A DNA stretch of 64,000 nucleotides from Snodgrassella alvi (GCF_002777825.1 NZ_MEIR01000080.1:248001-312000), one strand, 5' to 3'; shown: positions 46,340 to 54,726, counted from the stretch's first letter. The notes: generated by a model from the sequence alone, not told the origin. Numbers and translations: made by a program.

Positions 46340-46401
46340 TCAACGCCCGTCAAAGCGATAGGCGGGCAATAGTGCTTCGATTCAATTTGATGTAATCTTA
46401 A

Positions 46402-46443
46402 GCTCTTCACCAACCACAGCTAAAACAAGCTGGCCTTAAATAA
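46402..46443 (+). pseudogene. 3' remnant of a HicA toxin gene
   Basis: Thirteen codons reading ALHQPQLKQAGLK then TAA, the usual end of a phage HicA. A stop lies directly upstream in frame, so only the tail is left. It is followed at the normal distance by the broken hicB. Confidence 0.45.
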
Positions 46444-46473
46444 GCCGGCGATTGCATTGACAAAAGGCGCATC

Positions 46474-46890
46474 ATATTTCTATACATCGCTATTAACAAA
46501 GATGAAAATACTGGCTACGGCGTAACCGTACCATCTTTACCTGGCTGCTTTTCATATGGTGATACACTTAATCAGGCCATTGATGAGGCTAAACAGGCTA
46601 TCTTGTTTCATATAGAAGGCATGCTCGAAGACGGCAAGGAGCCTGAAACACAACAGCCGACACTTGATACCCTGATAACCAACCCCGATTATGCTGGTGC
46701 TCAATGATTTGGTATCGAGGTTAATATTGATCATCTAACCCTGAAGCCTGAACGCTTTAATGTGAGCTGGCCAAAATATCTTTTAGACAAGGTCGATAAT
46801 TACGTATCATTAACCCATGATACCCGTTCCAACTTTCTAGCTAAAGCTGCGCTTGATAGGATTGGCCACACAAGCCAGAATGCCAGTTAA
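46474..46890 (+). pseudogene. HicB-family antitoxin, broken
   Basis: 138 codons reading FLYIAINKDENTGYGVTVPSLPGCFSYGD...ALDRIGHTSQ, a complete HicB with RNase H-like N-domain. The expected start codon is ATA (46474) after AAAAGG, and an in-frame TGA at 46705 interrupts the chain before the C-terminal DNA-binding part (...FGIEVNIDHL). With no HicA left this system is dead. Confidence 0.8.
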
Positions 46891-46982
46891 AAGATGGGCT
46901 TTGATGCCAAATTAGGTGCTCATCATCACATGCTATCAACGCCCTATATGTGCAATAACTAACCACATACAGACACCCAATA

Positions 46983-47009
46983 AAAAAAACCCGCCAGGGA
47001 GATGGCGGG
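46983..47009 (-). terminator. Strong terminator downstream of the Q-like gene
   Basis: Stem CCCGCCA/TGGCGGG with an eight-T tail on the minus strand, 125 nt after the early operon ends. Confidence 0.85.
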
Positions 47010-47046
47010 CGGAGTAGTAAAGTTTATCAACTAAAAGGAGAATACA

Positions 47047-47118
47047 ATGTTAATATCTTTTTTTGGGTGCAGCAAAGCTGCCACCGGCATTAAAAAGAAA
47101 AAACAGATTGGTGATTAG
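47047..47118 (+). CDS. Possible 23-aa peptide with strong SD
   Basis: AAAAGGAG lies 8 nt before ATG; the product MLISFFGCSKAATGIKKKKQ plus IGD has a hydrophobic start and a basic tail. It reads opposite to the neighbouring early operon and lies next to its terminator. Real or chance is undecided. Confidence 0.35.
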   Translation: MLISFFGCSKAATGIKKKKQIGD

Positions 47119-47133
47119 AAATATACTAAATAT

Positions 47134-47559
47134 TCAAGTTATGTACAAGGGTGAATTAAAAAAATATTTATCAAAATTTTCACAATGTTGCATATATGCC
47201 CAAAACAGCACTAACGCCCTTTCTACCTGTCCAGCCCATGCGCCCCTATTAACCATAGCACGATGGCGTGCAGTGATTGAACGGCGCTTAAAATAAGGGC
47301 TTTTACGTCCATACTCAATACTAAGCACATTAAACGCCTCGCGATTGTTTTGTGCCAATAACGACAACGCACTTTTTACCAATGCAAACACCTCAGGTTT
47401 ATAGTGCACACCATCAAAAGCATATTCCCTGATAACTTTCTCTTTCCCGTAGCGCCATTCAGCACTCAGACAATGCCCTTGCCTCTTCCGATCAGCCATA
47501 GTTCGCTCATACGCAGCCAGCACATCTGCAGCAATGTCTATTTCAATCTTACTAATCAT
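47134..47559 (-). CDS. Q/ArpU-like late-gene regulator (putative)
   Basis: 141 aa from the ATG at 47559 (AGGG 8 nt upstream). A basic helical protein (AAYERTMADRKRQGHCLSAEW, RRSITARHRAMVNRGAWAGQ) in the position of lambda Q: last gene of the early operon, followed by terminators in front of the late genes. Assignment rests mainly on position. Confidence 0.55.
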   Translation of the reverse strand: MISKIEIDIAADVLAAYERTMADRKRQGHCLSAEWRYGKEKVIREYAFDGVHYKPEVFALVKSALSLLAQNNREAFNVLSIEYGRKSPYFKRRSITARHRAMVNRGAWAGQVERALVLFWAYMQHCENFDKYFFNSPLYIT

Positions 47560-47604
47560 CAAATATACCCTTTAACTCTTCGCTCTTTCCTAAACTTGAC
47601 ATCA

Positions 47605-49446
47605 TCATCGCACGCGTTGTGACTTAAAATCCCGCCGAACTCTTTCACCTGTAATCATGCTAATGGCTTCCCTTTCACGCTCATGGTATTGGCAGCTTTC
47701 ACGGTCAAAAAACAGATTAACCATCGGTTGGTAACCCGAATCGCGTTGTTTTTGACAAATAAGCTTCGCATCCGGGTCTGTCCCGTAACCTGTAGCATCA
47801 CTATTTCTCCACACAACCAAAACATTATCAGCAAGATCAGTAATCCCCGCCGACCCCCTGACATCATGCTTGTTAGGAGGCTTAGATTCATCGCCGTTAT
47901 CAGGCTTGCGAGGGTGTGCAACAAGGTGAATATGTATATTGTTTTGAGATTTAAAATCCCGCAGCATTTCCGCTATCTTTTTCTGCCTGTCCACATCACT
48001 TTCAGCCACCCCCAGCATCATCAAACTATCAATAACAAAATGACGGCAGTTATATCGTTGCTTAGCATATTTAAATACATTGAGCATCCTTTCCAGACTG
48101 GCGGCGCCATTAACGTCATATATCCATAACCCGCCAGATTCATTGCCATTTTCTTCCGTGCAACGCTCACCATCGATATTCATGCCCCCAGATAGCAAAT
48201 TTAATGCCTCTGTTAAATCCGCAGTATCAGGGCGCTGCTTTCCACATACCTGCCTAACCATCCGATTTAATACCTTGTAGGGCTTCATCTCCCCGGAAAA
48301 CAAACAAATGCGTTCTTTCTGCCTCAGTATCATTTCACACATACAATACCCCAATAGCTGGCTTTTACCGTGCCCACTGTAACCAGTCCATACCGTCAAC
48401 TGATCCATGCCAAACTTAAAATCTTTCATCCCAGCAAATGGCGTAGTATTACCTGCGGCAGCTTCAAGTAATCCATTAAAATCCTGAAACAAAATGTCCG
48501 CGTACTCAATAGCGTTTTTTAAATCTTCCGGTTTTTTGTACTTGGCACTGACTATCGCATCCAGTACAGCAGCTTCACCAGCCTTACACAGACACTCATT
48601 AGCATCTTTAAAATCGCCCCAATCAACCAACTTGCACCGGTGTTCACCAAGCCGTTGCAAAACCTCCATCGTGGCCAACTGTCCCGGGTCATCATTATCC
48701 AAGGCCAGATAAATCACCCTAAACTGCTGCAACCGCTCCCAGTCGTATTCAATCCACTCCAGATTTTTAGCACCGCTAGGCATAGACAGCGCCTTTACCC
48801 CAGACTGGAAAACACTCAAGGCATCAATTTCACCCTCAGTAATCACAACCTTATCGTCATCAGGCGTGATTACCTGCCACCCAAACAAACATGGCTCACA
48901 GTTTGATTCTTGTCGCCAGCGGTTTTTCTCCTCACCCTTTCGCCGTGGCGTTAGGTACTTGATGTTATAAATAACCCCCTCAACCATTAACGGAAAAGCA
49001 ATCTCCCTGTCATGATTGGCCACATTGTAGGCTTTAAGCGTGCTGCCATTAATGCGCCGCCTGTCAAAATAACCATCCTCTTTTGGCTGAATCACCGTCC
49101 CCAAGCGTACAGATGGGCGCGTAAATGATTTTTTACTGGCAACTGAAAACTTGGGAGAAAACTCAACCCCCAGCCACTTACAGGCATCCTTAAGCGCATC
49201 AACAAAGCTTAATCCCCTACAGGCTGCCCACAAATCCAGCAAATCGCCACCTTTATCCTGATCACTGAAATCTTTCCAGACACCAGCCTTACTGCCAGAT
49301 AAATGCACCTTTAGCGATTGCCCCTCCTCGCCATTAACCGAGCCACAGCACCACTCATTGCCATTTTTCCTGCCATTGGGGAGCAGATACTCAGACACAC
49401 TTAACGCCTTATCAGCCAGCAACTGAGATACCTCCCTAGCGTCCAT
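47605..49446 (-). CDS. Primase-helicase (TOPRIM plus DnaB-like)
   Basis: 613 aa from the ATG at 49446 (GAGG upstream). Like T7 gp4 it joins a primase TOPRIM domain (VVITEGEIDALSVFQSG and YLALDNDDPGQLA, ~195-275) to a RecA-fold helicase with Walker A GYSGHGKS (~360) and Walker B HFVIDSLM (~480). The N-terminal part resembles the DnaG-type zinc-binding segment but shows few of its cysteines. Overlaps the initiator gene by 11 nt. Confidence 0.9.
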   Translation of the reverse strand: MDAREVSQLLADKALSVSEYLLPNGRKNGNEWCCGSVNGEEGQSLKVHLSGSKAGVWKDFSDQDKGGDLLDLWAACRGLSFVDALKDACKWLGVEFSPKFSVASKKSFTRPSVRLGTVIQPKEDGYFDRRRINGSTLKAYNVANHDREIAFPLMVEGVIYNIKYLTPRRKGEEKNRWRQESNCEPCLFGWQVITPDDDKVVITEGEIDALSVFQSGVKALSMPSGAKNLEWIEYDWERLQQFRVIYLALDNDDPGQLATMEVLQRLGEHRCKLVDWGDFKDANECLCKAGEAAVLDAIVSAKYKKPEDLKNAIEYADILFQDFNGLLEAAAGNTTPFAGMKDFKFGMDQLTVWTGYSGHGKSQLLGYCMCEMILRQKERICLFSGEMKPYKVLNRMVRQVCGKQRPDTADLTEALNLLSGGMNIDGERCTEENGNESGGLWIYDVNGAASLERMLNVFKYAKQRYNCRHFVIDSLMMLGVAESDVDRQKKIAEMLRDFKSQNNIHIHLVAHPRKPDNGDESKPPNKHDVRGSAGITDLADNVLVVWRNSDATGYGTDPDAKLICQKQRDSGYQPMVNLFFDRESCQYHEREREAISMITGERVRRDFKSQRVR

Positions 49447-50593
49447 AATCAGCCTCATTCCACAGACGCACAGTTTCCATAAACAACTCATCAGCACTTG
49501 AGCTATAGCCTACATCTTCCCATCTCGGCGCGTTCCATTCCCCAGTTTGCCCAAGAACAGAAACAAACACCTTGCGCCCGCCAACATCTACCCCATACAC
49601 CCGCAGATTCGGCCTTACCTCCACATAGCGCGCATTAGTACAATCCCATTCATTCCGGCGTTTATTGGCACCCATCCTGCCAGCACTGCTAGTTGACCAT
49701 GTTAAAACCCAGTTGCGCCATGTAGCTTCCCAGTTGCGCTTATTCGGGGCTTTAGCATCACCAGATAGCCAGTAATTCACAAACTTCTCAATCTCAATAT
49801 CCAGCGCAGTCCCAACCAGCCCCTTAGCTGCCGCATAATCCAGATATTTATCCGGCATTACCCAGTTTTCACACCAGCCACATTTCTTATGCAGCCCTAT
49901 TGGCGCATACACCACACCAGCACCATCAGCATTATCATCATTCAATTCTGGCTGCTCACCATCTGGGACTAACTCAAAATCCTCAGAATCACTAGCGCGC
50001 TCTATCTCTGTATAATTCTCTGAATAATTCTTTGTATAAATCTCTTCTTTATACGAACTGTCACATGTCGCAACTCCCGAGTGTTGACATGTCGCCACTC
50101 CCGAGTTGTCACATGTCAACACTCCCGAACTGCGACATGTCGTCATTCGGGAAATGTCATATTTTGCACCTCGGCAAATGCGACCAATCAAACCAGTAAA
50201 TACTCGGTATTTAGGCTTGTCTGCTTTATTAGCATCAAAACACTCAGCAGCCTTTTTAATCGCAGCCTCATCAACCAGATAATAAGTTCTATGCTCAAGC
50301 TTCTTAACCTTGCGCCGGATATAGCCAAGGCTTTCCAGCATCTTGATGGATTTACGTACCGCATATTCACTTAAATCCAGTTCACTAGCCAATTCCTTAA
50401 CAGACTTATAAAAACCTTTTGCCGTACTGGTACAGTACTGCCACCAATAGTGCAACTGGTTTAAAACCAGCCCAGCCTTAATATCGCCCTTACATATACG
50501 TTTCAGACGCGGATTGTAGGCACATGTAACATCTCCGATAATATCGCCTATTTTTAAAGAGTTATCATTGACAAGATTTGCTACTGAAGTCAT
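49436..50593 (-). CDS. Replication initiator-like protein with internal iterons
   Basis: 385 aa. The N-terminal winged helix (GFYKSVKELASELDLSEYAVRKSIKMLESLGYIRRKVKKLEHRTYYLVDE) is a MarR/DnaD-like DNA-binding domain as in lambda O-type initiators. In the middle an 8-residue repeat (TC..SGV.) marks four 24-bp DNA repeats. The C-terminal part (WVMPDKYLDYAAAKGL, ...NRNWEATWRNWVLTW) resembles replication proteins that load DnaB-like helicase. First gene of the replication pair. Confidence 0.82.
   Translation of the reverse strand: MTSVANLVNDNSLKIGDIIGDVTCAYNPRLKRICKGDIKAGLVLNQLHYWWQYCTSTAKGFYKSVKELASELDLSEYAVRKSIKMLESLGYIRRKVKKLEHRTYYLVDEAAIKKAAECFDANKADKPKYRVFTGLIGRICRGAKYDISRMTTCRSSGVLTCDNSGVATCQHSGVATCDSSYKEEIYTKNYSENYTEIERASDSEDFELVPDGEQPELNDDNADGAGVVYAPIGLHKKCGWCENWVMPDKYLDYAAAKGLVGTALDIEIEKFVNYWLSGDAKAPNKRNWEATWRNWVLTWSTSSAGRMGANKRRNEWDCTNARYVEVRPNLRVYGVDVGGRKVFVSVLGQTGEWNAPRWEDVGYSSSADELFMETVRLWNEADYGR
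50063..50158. repeat. Four 24-bp iterons: probable phage replication origin
   Basis: ACATGTC recurs at 50063, 50087, 50111 and 50135, exactly 24 bp apart, each followed by an ACTCCCGA-type stretch (last copy divergent). The repeats lie inside the initiator gene, as in lambda ori within O, and keep its reading frame (8 codons per unit). Confidence 0.8.
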
Positions 50594-50692
50594 AATTACA
50601 CCTGTAGTTATCTGTAGTTATTTAAAGAATTGAACGACTGCCAAACAGCCGTTTTCCGAAAGCCCAGTCCCGTGGGCTTTTTTTATTGTTAT

Positions 50693-50902
50693 TCATCTCA
50701 GCCCCATCTCCTCTTCCAACGCCTCAACCACCTCAGTCGGGCGGTTTCGGTATATTTCATTTAGCACATCCAATAACTTATGCGCCTCGTCCGTCCTGCC
50801 CGCGCGTATCAGCTCTTTAAGCCGGCACCATTCATCATTAAATTTAAAATCAACCTCAGATTGACCATCTTGCAGATAGATTTGAGTTGCTTTAGTTGTC
50901 AT
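50693..50902 (-). CDS. Small early protein of unknown function
   Basis: 69 aa from the ATG at 50902 (GGAG 10 nt upstream). Helical and acidic (EVDFKFNDEWCRLKELIRAGRTDEAHKLLDVLNEIY); overlaps the Cro-like gene. Position and size are like lambda CII-region genes, but no HTH is evident. Confidence 0.6.
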   Translation of the reverse strand: MTTKATQIYLQDGQSEVDFKFNDEWCRLKELIRAGRTDEAHKLLDVLNEIYRNRPTEVVEALEEEMGLR

Positions 50903-51131
50903 CGTATTCATTCTCCAGTTCTGGCCAGTGTTTTTTGTAATCTAATGGCCTCAGGTCTTTTCTTGTTACAGCACCATTTGTCACTAGTTGCATCAACGAA
51001 CATTTATAAGGTGGAACTGGTTTTCTTCCTGATTTCCATAACGAAATATTAGAAGGATGATCTTTAATTGCATCCGCTAATCGCTTAGCTTCTCCTCTAG
51101 GCTTGGATTCCAGATAAGATTTCAAATCCAT
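50892..51131 (-). CDS. Cro-like repressor (YdaS-type HTH)
   Basis: 79 aa: MDLKSYLESKPRGEAKRLADAIKDHPSNISLWKSGRKPVPPYKCSLM is a Cro/YdaS helix-turn-helix, and RPLDYKKHWPEL is the conserved tail. Divergent from the CI-like gene over a 120-bp operator region. Confidence 0.85.
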   Translation of the reverse strand: MDLKSYLESKPRGEAKRLADAIKDHPSNISLWKSGRKPVPPYKCSLMQLVTNGAVTRKDLRPLDYKKHWPELENEYDDN

Positions 51132-51154
51132 TTAATTACCTTTTTAAAAATATA

Positions 51155-51248
51155 TTTCCTATTAGATAATTTTATTTTATCTAATTTGTTATCTATTGGC
51201 AATTGTGTCTTTTATTTCGTTTAAGGTAAATTATTATCTAATTGATAA
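51155..51248. promoter_or_regulatory. Immunity-region operators between cro-like and cI-like genes
   Basis: Versions of the palindrome TTATCTATTAGATAA: 51155-51169 (13 of 15), half-sites at 51177-51184 and 51189-51197, and 51234-51248 (TTATCTAATTGATAA, 13 of 15). A perfect copy is at 54452. They overlap the divergent promoters and are the likely binding sites of the CI-like and Cro-like proteins. Confidence 0.7.
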
Positions 51249-51252
51249 TTTG

Positions 51253-51981
51253 ATGAACAATATGAAACTTACATCAGAAATTAGACTTGAAAACCTGAAT
51301 TTATTAGTTAAAGAGGCAGGGGGCGTAACAGAGCTAGCAAAAAAGGCTGGATATAAACAGCCAAGCTACTTGTATCAAATAATTAACCGCACACCTGTCC
51401 AGAATGGGAAAGCAAAAAATATAGGTTCTATAATGGCATCCAAACTAGAAGAAGCAATGAACAAGCCAAAAGGTTGGATGAGCCAAGAACATCGTAAAAA
51501 AACCAAACCCAATGCTGTTTATTTAGGCACTATGGAGCCTTGGGACAATTCAACGCCTATAGGGGAAGATGAAGTGGAAGTTCCGTTTTATAAAGAAATA
51601 TGTTTATCAGCGGGCAATGGATTTTCTGATGATATTGAAGATTACAACGGATATAGACTGAGATTTGCGCGTTCTACATTAAAAAAACATAGCATTAACC
51701 CAGAATATGTTGTGTGTGTCACCGCAGATGGTGACAGCATGGAGCCTGTTATTCCAGATGGCACAACTATTGGAATTAATAAAGGAGATAAATTCATAAA
51801 AGATGGCAAAATTTACGCCATAAATCATGATGGGTTACTTCGTGTGAAGATTTTAAAAAAACGACCAGGCAATAAAGTATTAATTCAAAGTTTTAATTCA
51901 TTGGAATATGGCGACGAAGAAGTAAATATGGAAGACATCAATGTTATAGGACGTGTTTTTTGGTGGTCTGTTCTAGATTAG
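51253..51981 (+). CDS. CI/LexA-type phage repressor 1 (S24 peptidase)
   Basis: 242 aa from the ATG at 51253 (51262 also possible; SD weak). N-terminal HTH (GGVTELAKKAGYKQPSYLYQIINRTP), then an S24 self-cleavage domain with the Ala-Gly site in CLSAGNG, Ser in GDSMEPVIPDG and Lys in LLRVKIL. So DNA damage should trigger RecA-assisted cleavage. First of two consecutive repressor genes; its ATG is covered by an operator. Confidence 0.9.
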   Translation: MNNMKLTSEIRLENLNLLVKEAGGVTELAKKAGYKQPSYLYQIINRTPVQNGKAKNIGSIMASKLEEAMNKPKGWMSQEHRKKTKPNAVYLGTMEPWDNSTPIGEDEVEVPFYKEICLSAGNGFSDDIEDYNGYRLRFARSTLKKHSINPEYVVCVTADGDSMEPVIPDGTTIGINKGDKFIKDGKIYAINHDGLLRVKILKKRPGNKVLIQSFNSLEYGDEEVNMEDINVIGRVFWWSVLD

Positions 51982-52024
51982 AAGAATATTGATTTTATAG
52001 ATATTTAATCTTAAGGATGAACTT

Positions 52025-52792
52025 ATGACTAAATCTGTGAAAAAACGCCCTTTAACATCTGAGGAGTTACTCGAAGCTAAAAAACTAAATGAAATTTACA
52101 AGGCAAAGAAAAAAGAATTGAATTTAAATCAATTGAAAGTTGGTGATCTAATGAATATTAGCCAAGGTGCCGTAAACCATTATCTAAACGGGATAAATGC
52201 ACTTAATTATGAATCTGCTTCACAATTCGCGAAAATTCTTCAAGTCCCCGTTTCCGATTTCAGCCCCCGTTTGGCAAAAAAAATACAAACTCTAGTTCCA
52301 AGAGATTTTGCCAGCAATGTCGGCGCTAAAGGAAATTACCTTTTATGGGACGATGATAATCCTCTACCAGAAGATGAGTACGTGCTTGTCAATTATTATA
52401 AAGATGTGCGTCTTGCTGCGGGAGATGGGTCATATGATTGCACCGACTATAATGACTTTAAAATTGCGTTTCCACGTAATGCATTAAGGAAATGTGGTGT
52501 CTCGCCAAACAAGGCAGTTTGCATGACGATTAAGGGGGATTCCATGGAACCAGTACTGCCGGATGGCGCTATCGTTGGCGTCAACTTAGACGGAAAAAGA
52601 ATAATAAACAATGAAATTTATGTATTCAGGCATTCTGGCAGCCTCCATGTAAAACAATTATCATGGAACGATGATAATACTATCAACATCCATAGTTTCA
52701 ATTCATCCAGAAAGGACGAAACCGCATACTTAGAGGAAATGGAAATTATTGGACAGGTTTTCACGTGGTCAGTAATTAGGTGCATCCCCTAA
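52025..52792 (+). CDS. CI/LexA-type phage repressor 2 (S24 peptidase)
   Basis: 255 aa; AAGGATG precedes the ATG. HTH in LNLNQLKVGDLMNISQGAVNHYLNGINAL; S24 domain with Ala-Gly site LAAGDG, Ser173 (GDSMEPVLPDG) and Lys210 (LHVKQL). Related to repressor 1 mainly in the C-terminal half; the DNA-binding parts differ, so it may read different operators. Only 43 nt separate the genes. Confidence 0.9.
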   Translation: MTKSVKKRPLTSEELLEAKKLNEIYKAKKKELNLNQLKVGDLMNISQGAVNHYLNGINALNYESASQFAKILQVPVSDFSPRLAKKIQTLVPRDFASNVGAKGNYLLWDDDNPLPEDEYVLVNYYKDVRLAAGDGSYDCTDYNDFKIAFPRNALRKCGVSPNKAVCMTIKGDSMEPVLPDGAIVGVNLDGKRIINNEIYVFRHSGSLHVKQLSWNDDNTINIHSFNSSRKDETAYLEEMEIIGQVFTWSVIRCIP

Positions 52793-52863
52793 ATTTAATA
52801 TGTAATTTTTATGCTGGGTCACAAATGTTATACATTTTTGCTTGAACTATAGGATAAAATTCA

Positions 52864-52938
52864 ATGGAGGAGGAATTTAAACACCACTATAGCGATGAAG
52901 AAATAGATATGGAAAACATCAATATTATAGGATTATAG
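52864..52938 (+). pseudogene. Remnant of a third repressor gene
   Basis: A 24-codon ORF ending EEIDMENINIIGL. Its second half matches repressor 1 near 51915-51955 (EEVNMEDINVIGR). The text after it (ACGTGTTTTT, then AATGAAATTTATAAAGCAAAG at 52968-52988) matches repressor 1's end and repressor 2's start. It looks like scrambled repressor DNA left by recombination. Confidence 0.55.
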
Positions 52939-53008
52939 GACGTGTTTTTCTATTTTATTATCCTATTAATGAAATTTATAAAGCAAAGTTTAATTGAGGA
53001 ATTAATGA

Positions 53009-53482
53009 ATGGATTTGAGAATATTAAGTGATGACGATATAATAAAACTAATTAAATGCCCAAAACAAACCATAAATCGCTCCAAATGCACACCTGATTT
53101 TAGACATAAAAAAAAGAACTATTATTTAACTTGCAAAGAGTTTCCTAACCATCAGTTTATGCTTTATTACCGACAGAATAATGAAGAAAATGATGATTAT
53201 TCGGTAGGTCTTATGGTGACATTTCCATGTGGTAAACAATTAACACTTATAAGATTTAATGGTAGTAGTCATTGCCATCCAAATCGTATAGAAAAAGAAG
53301 TAATAGAATGGGAACCACATATACATATTGCCACACAACGATATATTCAAACTGGACATCCTAATGGATATGCAAAAAAAACTGATAAATATCAATGTGT
53401 AGATGAGGCACTTGAATATGCATGTGAATACTGTAATATACAAGGAATTATTAAAGACAGCCATTATCCAAGGCTAATTTGA
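53009..53482 (+). CDS. DUF6978-like protein, first gene of a two-gene module
   Basis: 157 aa. Basic N-terminus (DDIIKLIKCPKQTINRSKC), a beta-rich middle (FMLYYRQNNEENDDYSVGLMVTF) and a His/Cys-rich C-terminal half (HCHPNRIEKEVIEWEPHIHIATQRYIQTGHPNGYAKKTD). It resembles the DUF6978 family that travels with DUF1828 proteins; I recall this pairing but could not test it. One base separates the genes. Role unknown; defence or addiction is likely given the site next to the repressors. Confidence 0.65.
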   Translation: MDLRILSDDDIIKLIKCPKQTINRSKCTPDFRHKKKNYYLTCKEFPNHQFMLYYRQNNEENDDYSVGLMVTFPCGKQLTLIRFNGSSHCHPNRIEKEVIEWEPHIHIATQRYIQTGHPNGYAKKTDKYQCVDEALEYACEYCNIQGIIKDSHYPRLI

Positions 53483-53483
53483 C

Positions 53484-54272
53484 ATGCTAACGACAGACAT
53501 TGAAACACTGCTTTGCACAAACTTTTGCTCAGCAATTAAGACAAGAGAACGACCTGATGGTTCTATACAGGTTGTAACTCCCTTTGTCGGAAGGGATGGG
53601 GATACTTATAATATTTATATTAAGCAAGAAGATGATAGCCTTTATCGTATAACGGATAAAGGTTCCACTATCATGCGATTAAGCTATGAAAATGATTTAA
53701 AATTCCTTAAAGGTGGGCGAGGACAAGTATTAAATGAAATTGCCGAAGAATATGGCGCTCAGTTTGAAGGTGGCGAGATATTTATTAAGTCAATTTACTC
53801 AAACATAGCAGATGCCGTTTTTGGAATCGGACAAGTTTTAACTCGTGTTTCCGATTTAGGATTATGGACTAAAAATAGAGTTAAATCTACATTTTATGAA
53901 GATTTAGAAATTAATTTGAGTCAAGTGATCCCTAATACAAAAAATGTGCAACAAAACTATTTTACTATTCAAGATACTGAAGAGTTATACCCAATAGATT
54001 ACTATATTGAACCAAGCAGTAAATCTGAATCTGCATTAGCTATATTTGGTGTACCAGACTCTAGTAAAGCTAGGCTTGTTACAATTGTGATGAGTAAAAT
54101 AGAAGAATGGAAGCTAAATTGCTCCACTATCGTTGTACTGAATGGCTTAGACAATGTTTCTAATTCCGATCTTAAAAGGCTTATGGATGTTGTGGATAAT
54201 GAGTTTGTCCCAGAAGTATCAGATATAGTAACACTGAGGAAGAAAGTAGGTTCTAGATTAAGGCTAAACTAA
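53484..54272 (+). CDS. DUF1828/DUF1829 protein, second gene of the module
   Basis: 262 aa. N-terminal part (RPDGSIQVVTPFVGRDGDTYNIYIKQEDDSLYRITDKGSTIMRLS) is a DUF1828 domain. The C-terminal half (ALAIFGVPDSSKARLVTIVMSKIEEWKLNCSTIVVLNGLDN) is DUF1829-like. Biochemical role not established to my knowledge. Ends shortly before a terminator, so the two genes form a closed unit. Confidence 0.75.
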   Translation: MLTTDIETLLCTNFCSAIKTRERPDGSIQVVTPFVGRDGDTYNIYIKQEDDSLYRITDKGSTIMRLSYENDLKFLKGGRGQVLNEIAEEYGAQFEGGEIFIKSIYSNIADAVFGIGQVLTRVSDLGLWTKNRVKSTFYEDLEINLSQVIPNTKNVQQNYFTIQDTEELYPIDYYIEPSSKSESALAIFGVPDSSKARLVTIVMSKIEEWKLNCSTIVVLNGLDNVSNSDLKRLMDVVDNEFVPEVSDIVTLRKKVGSRLRLN

Positions 54273-54319
54273 GTCCAGTAGCGTACTCCTTCTCCCTACA
54301 TTGACCAATTATGCTATCT

Positions 54320-54342
54320 GCCACCATTCAGGTGGCTTTTTT
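54320..54342 (+). terminator. Terminator of the DUF6978-DUF1828 unit
   Basis: Stem GCCACC/GGTGGC, loop ATTCA, six Ts. Confidence 0.85.
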
Positions 54343-54451
54343 GTTGCCTTTAAATAACAAAAATTCTGAACACACAAAAAATAAATATATTTTAGATATA
54401 ATAAGATAACATTAATTATTATTTTTTATGCCCTTTCATGTTGCTTATTTG

Positions 54452-54466
54452 TTATCTATTAGATAA
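54452..54466. promoter_or_regulatory. Remote perfect operator
   Basis: TTATCTATTAGATAA, a perfect 15-bp palindrome and the best match to the immunity-region operators. It lies 3.2 kb from them, upstream of a structured non-coding stretch and the small accessory genes. Confidence 0.7.
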
Positions 54467-54478
54467 TATATACCCATC

Positions 54479-54670
54479 GAAGTTAAACAACTTCACCGCA
54501 CCGGCTCAGGGCAGCGGAATATAAAAGCCCGAGGCAAGTTAAGGAGCTTGCTGGCAAGCCGTTAAGCCCTCGCGGGCGGCCAGAACAAAACCAGTAAGCC
54601 GGTAACGCTTGCAGACAGACAAGTCTAAAAATCCAAAGAACTTTATGAAAGGAGAACGACTTCAAACACC
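54479..54670 (+). ncRNA. Candidate structured RNA or leader
   Basis: A ~200-nt stretch without a credible gene, richer in G+C than its surroundings, starting 12 nt after the operator. Possible helices: GAAGTT/AACTTC (54479-54494), GCCCGAGG with CCTCGCGGGC (54527-54577, one bulge) enclosing CAAG/CTTG. The 60-codon minus-strand ORF here has no SD. It may be a leader or a small RNA under repressor control. The rest of 54273-54858 holds terminators only. Confidence 0.4.
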
Positions 54671-54726
54671 ATCTTTGATAATTTATATCTGAATGTACAA
54701 ATACTTAGATATACAAACACGCTAAC

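Noticed and set aside
46338-46370. GCCCG/CGGGC hairpin as terminator of the RelE unit
   Set aside because: Long loop, only five pairs and no T-run.
47605-49497. Start of the primase-helicase at 49497
   Set aside because: The extra 17 residues lie inside the upstream gene and lack an SD, while the ATG at 49446 has GAGG at good spacing.
50063-50158. Regular 24-bp repeats as a CRISPR array
   Set aside because: No spacers of constant length between units, and the repeats are contiguous and coding within the initiator gene.
54483-54665. 60-codon minus-strand ORF in the non-coding stretch
   Set aside because: No Shine-Dalgarno, no family resemblance; better explained by local G+C-rich structure.
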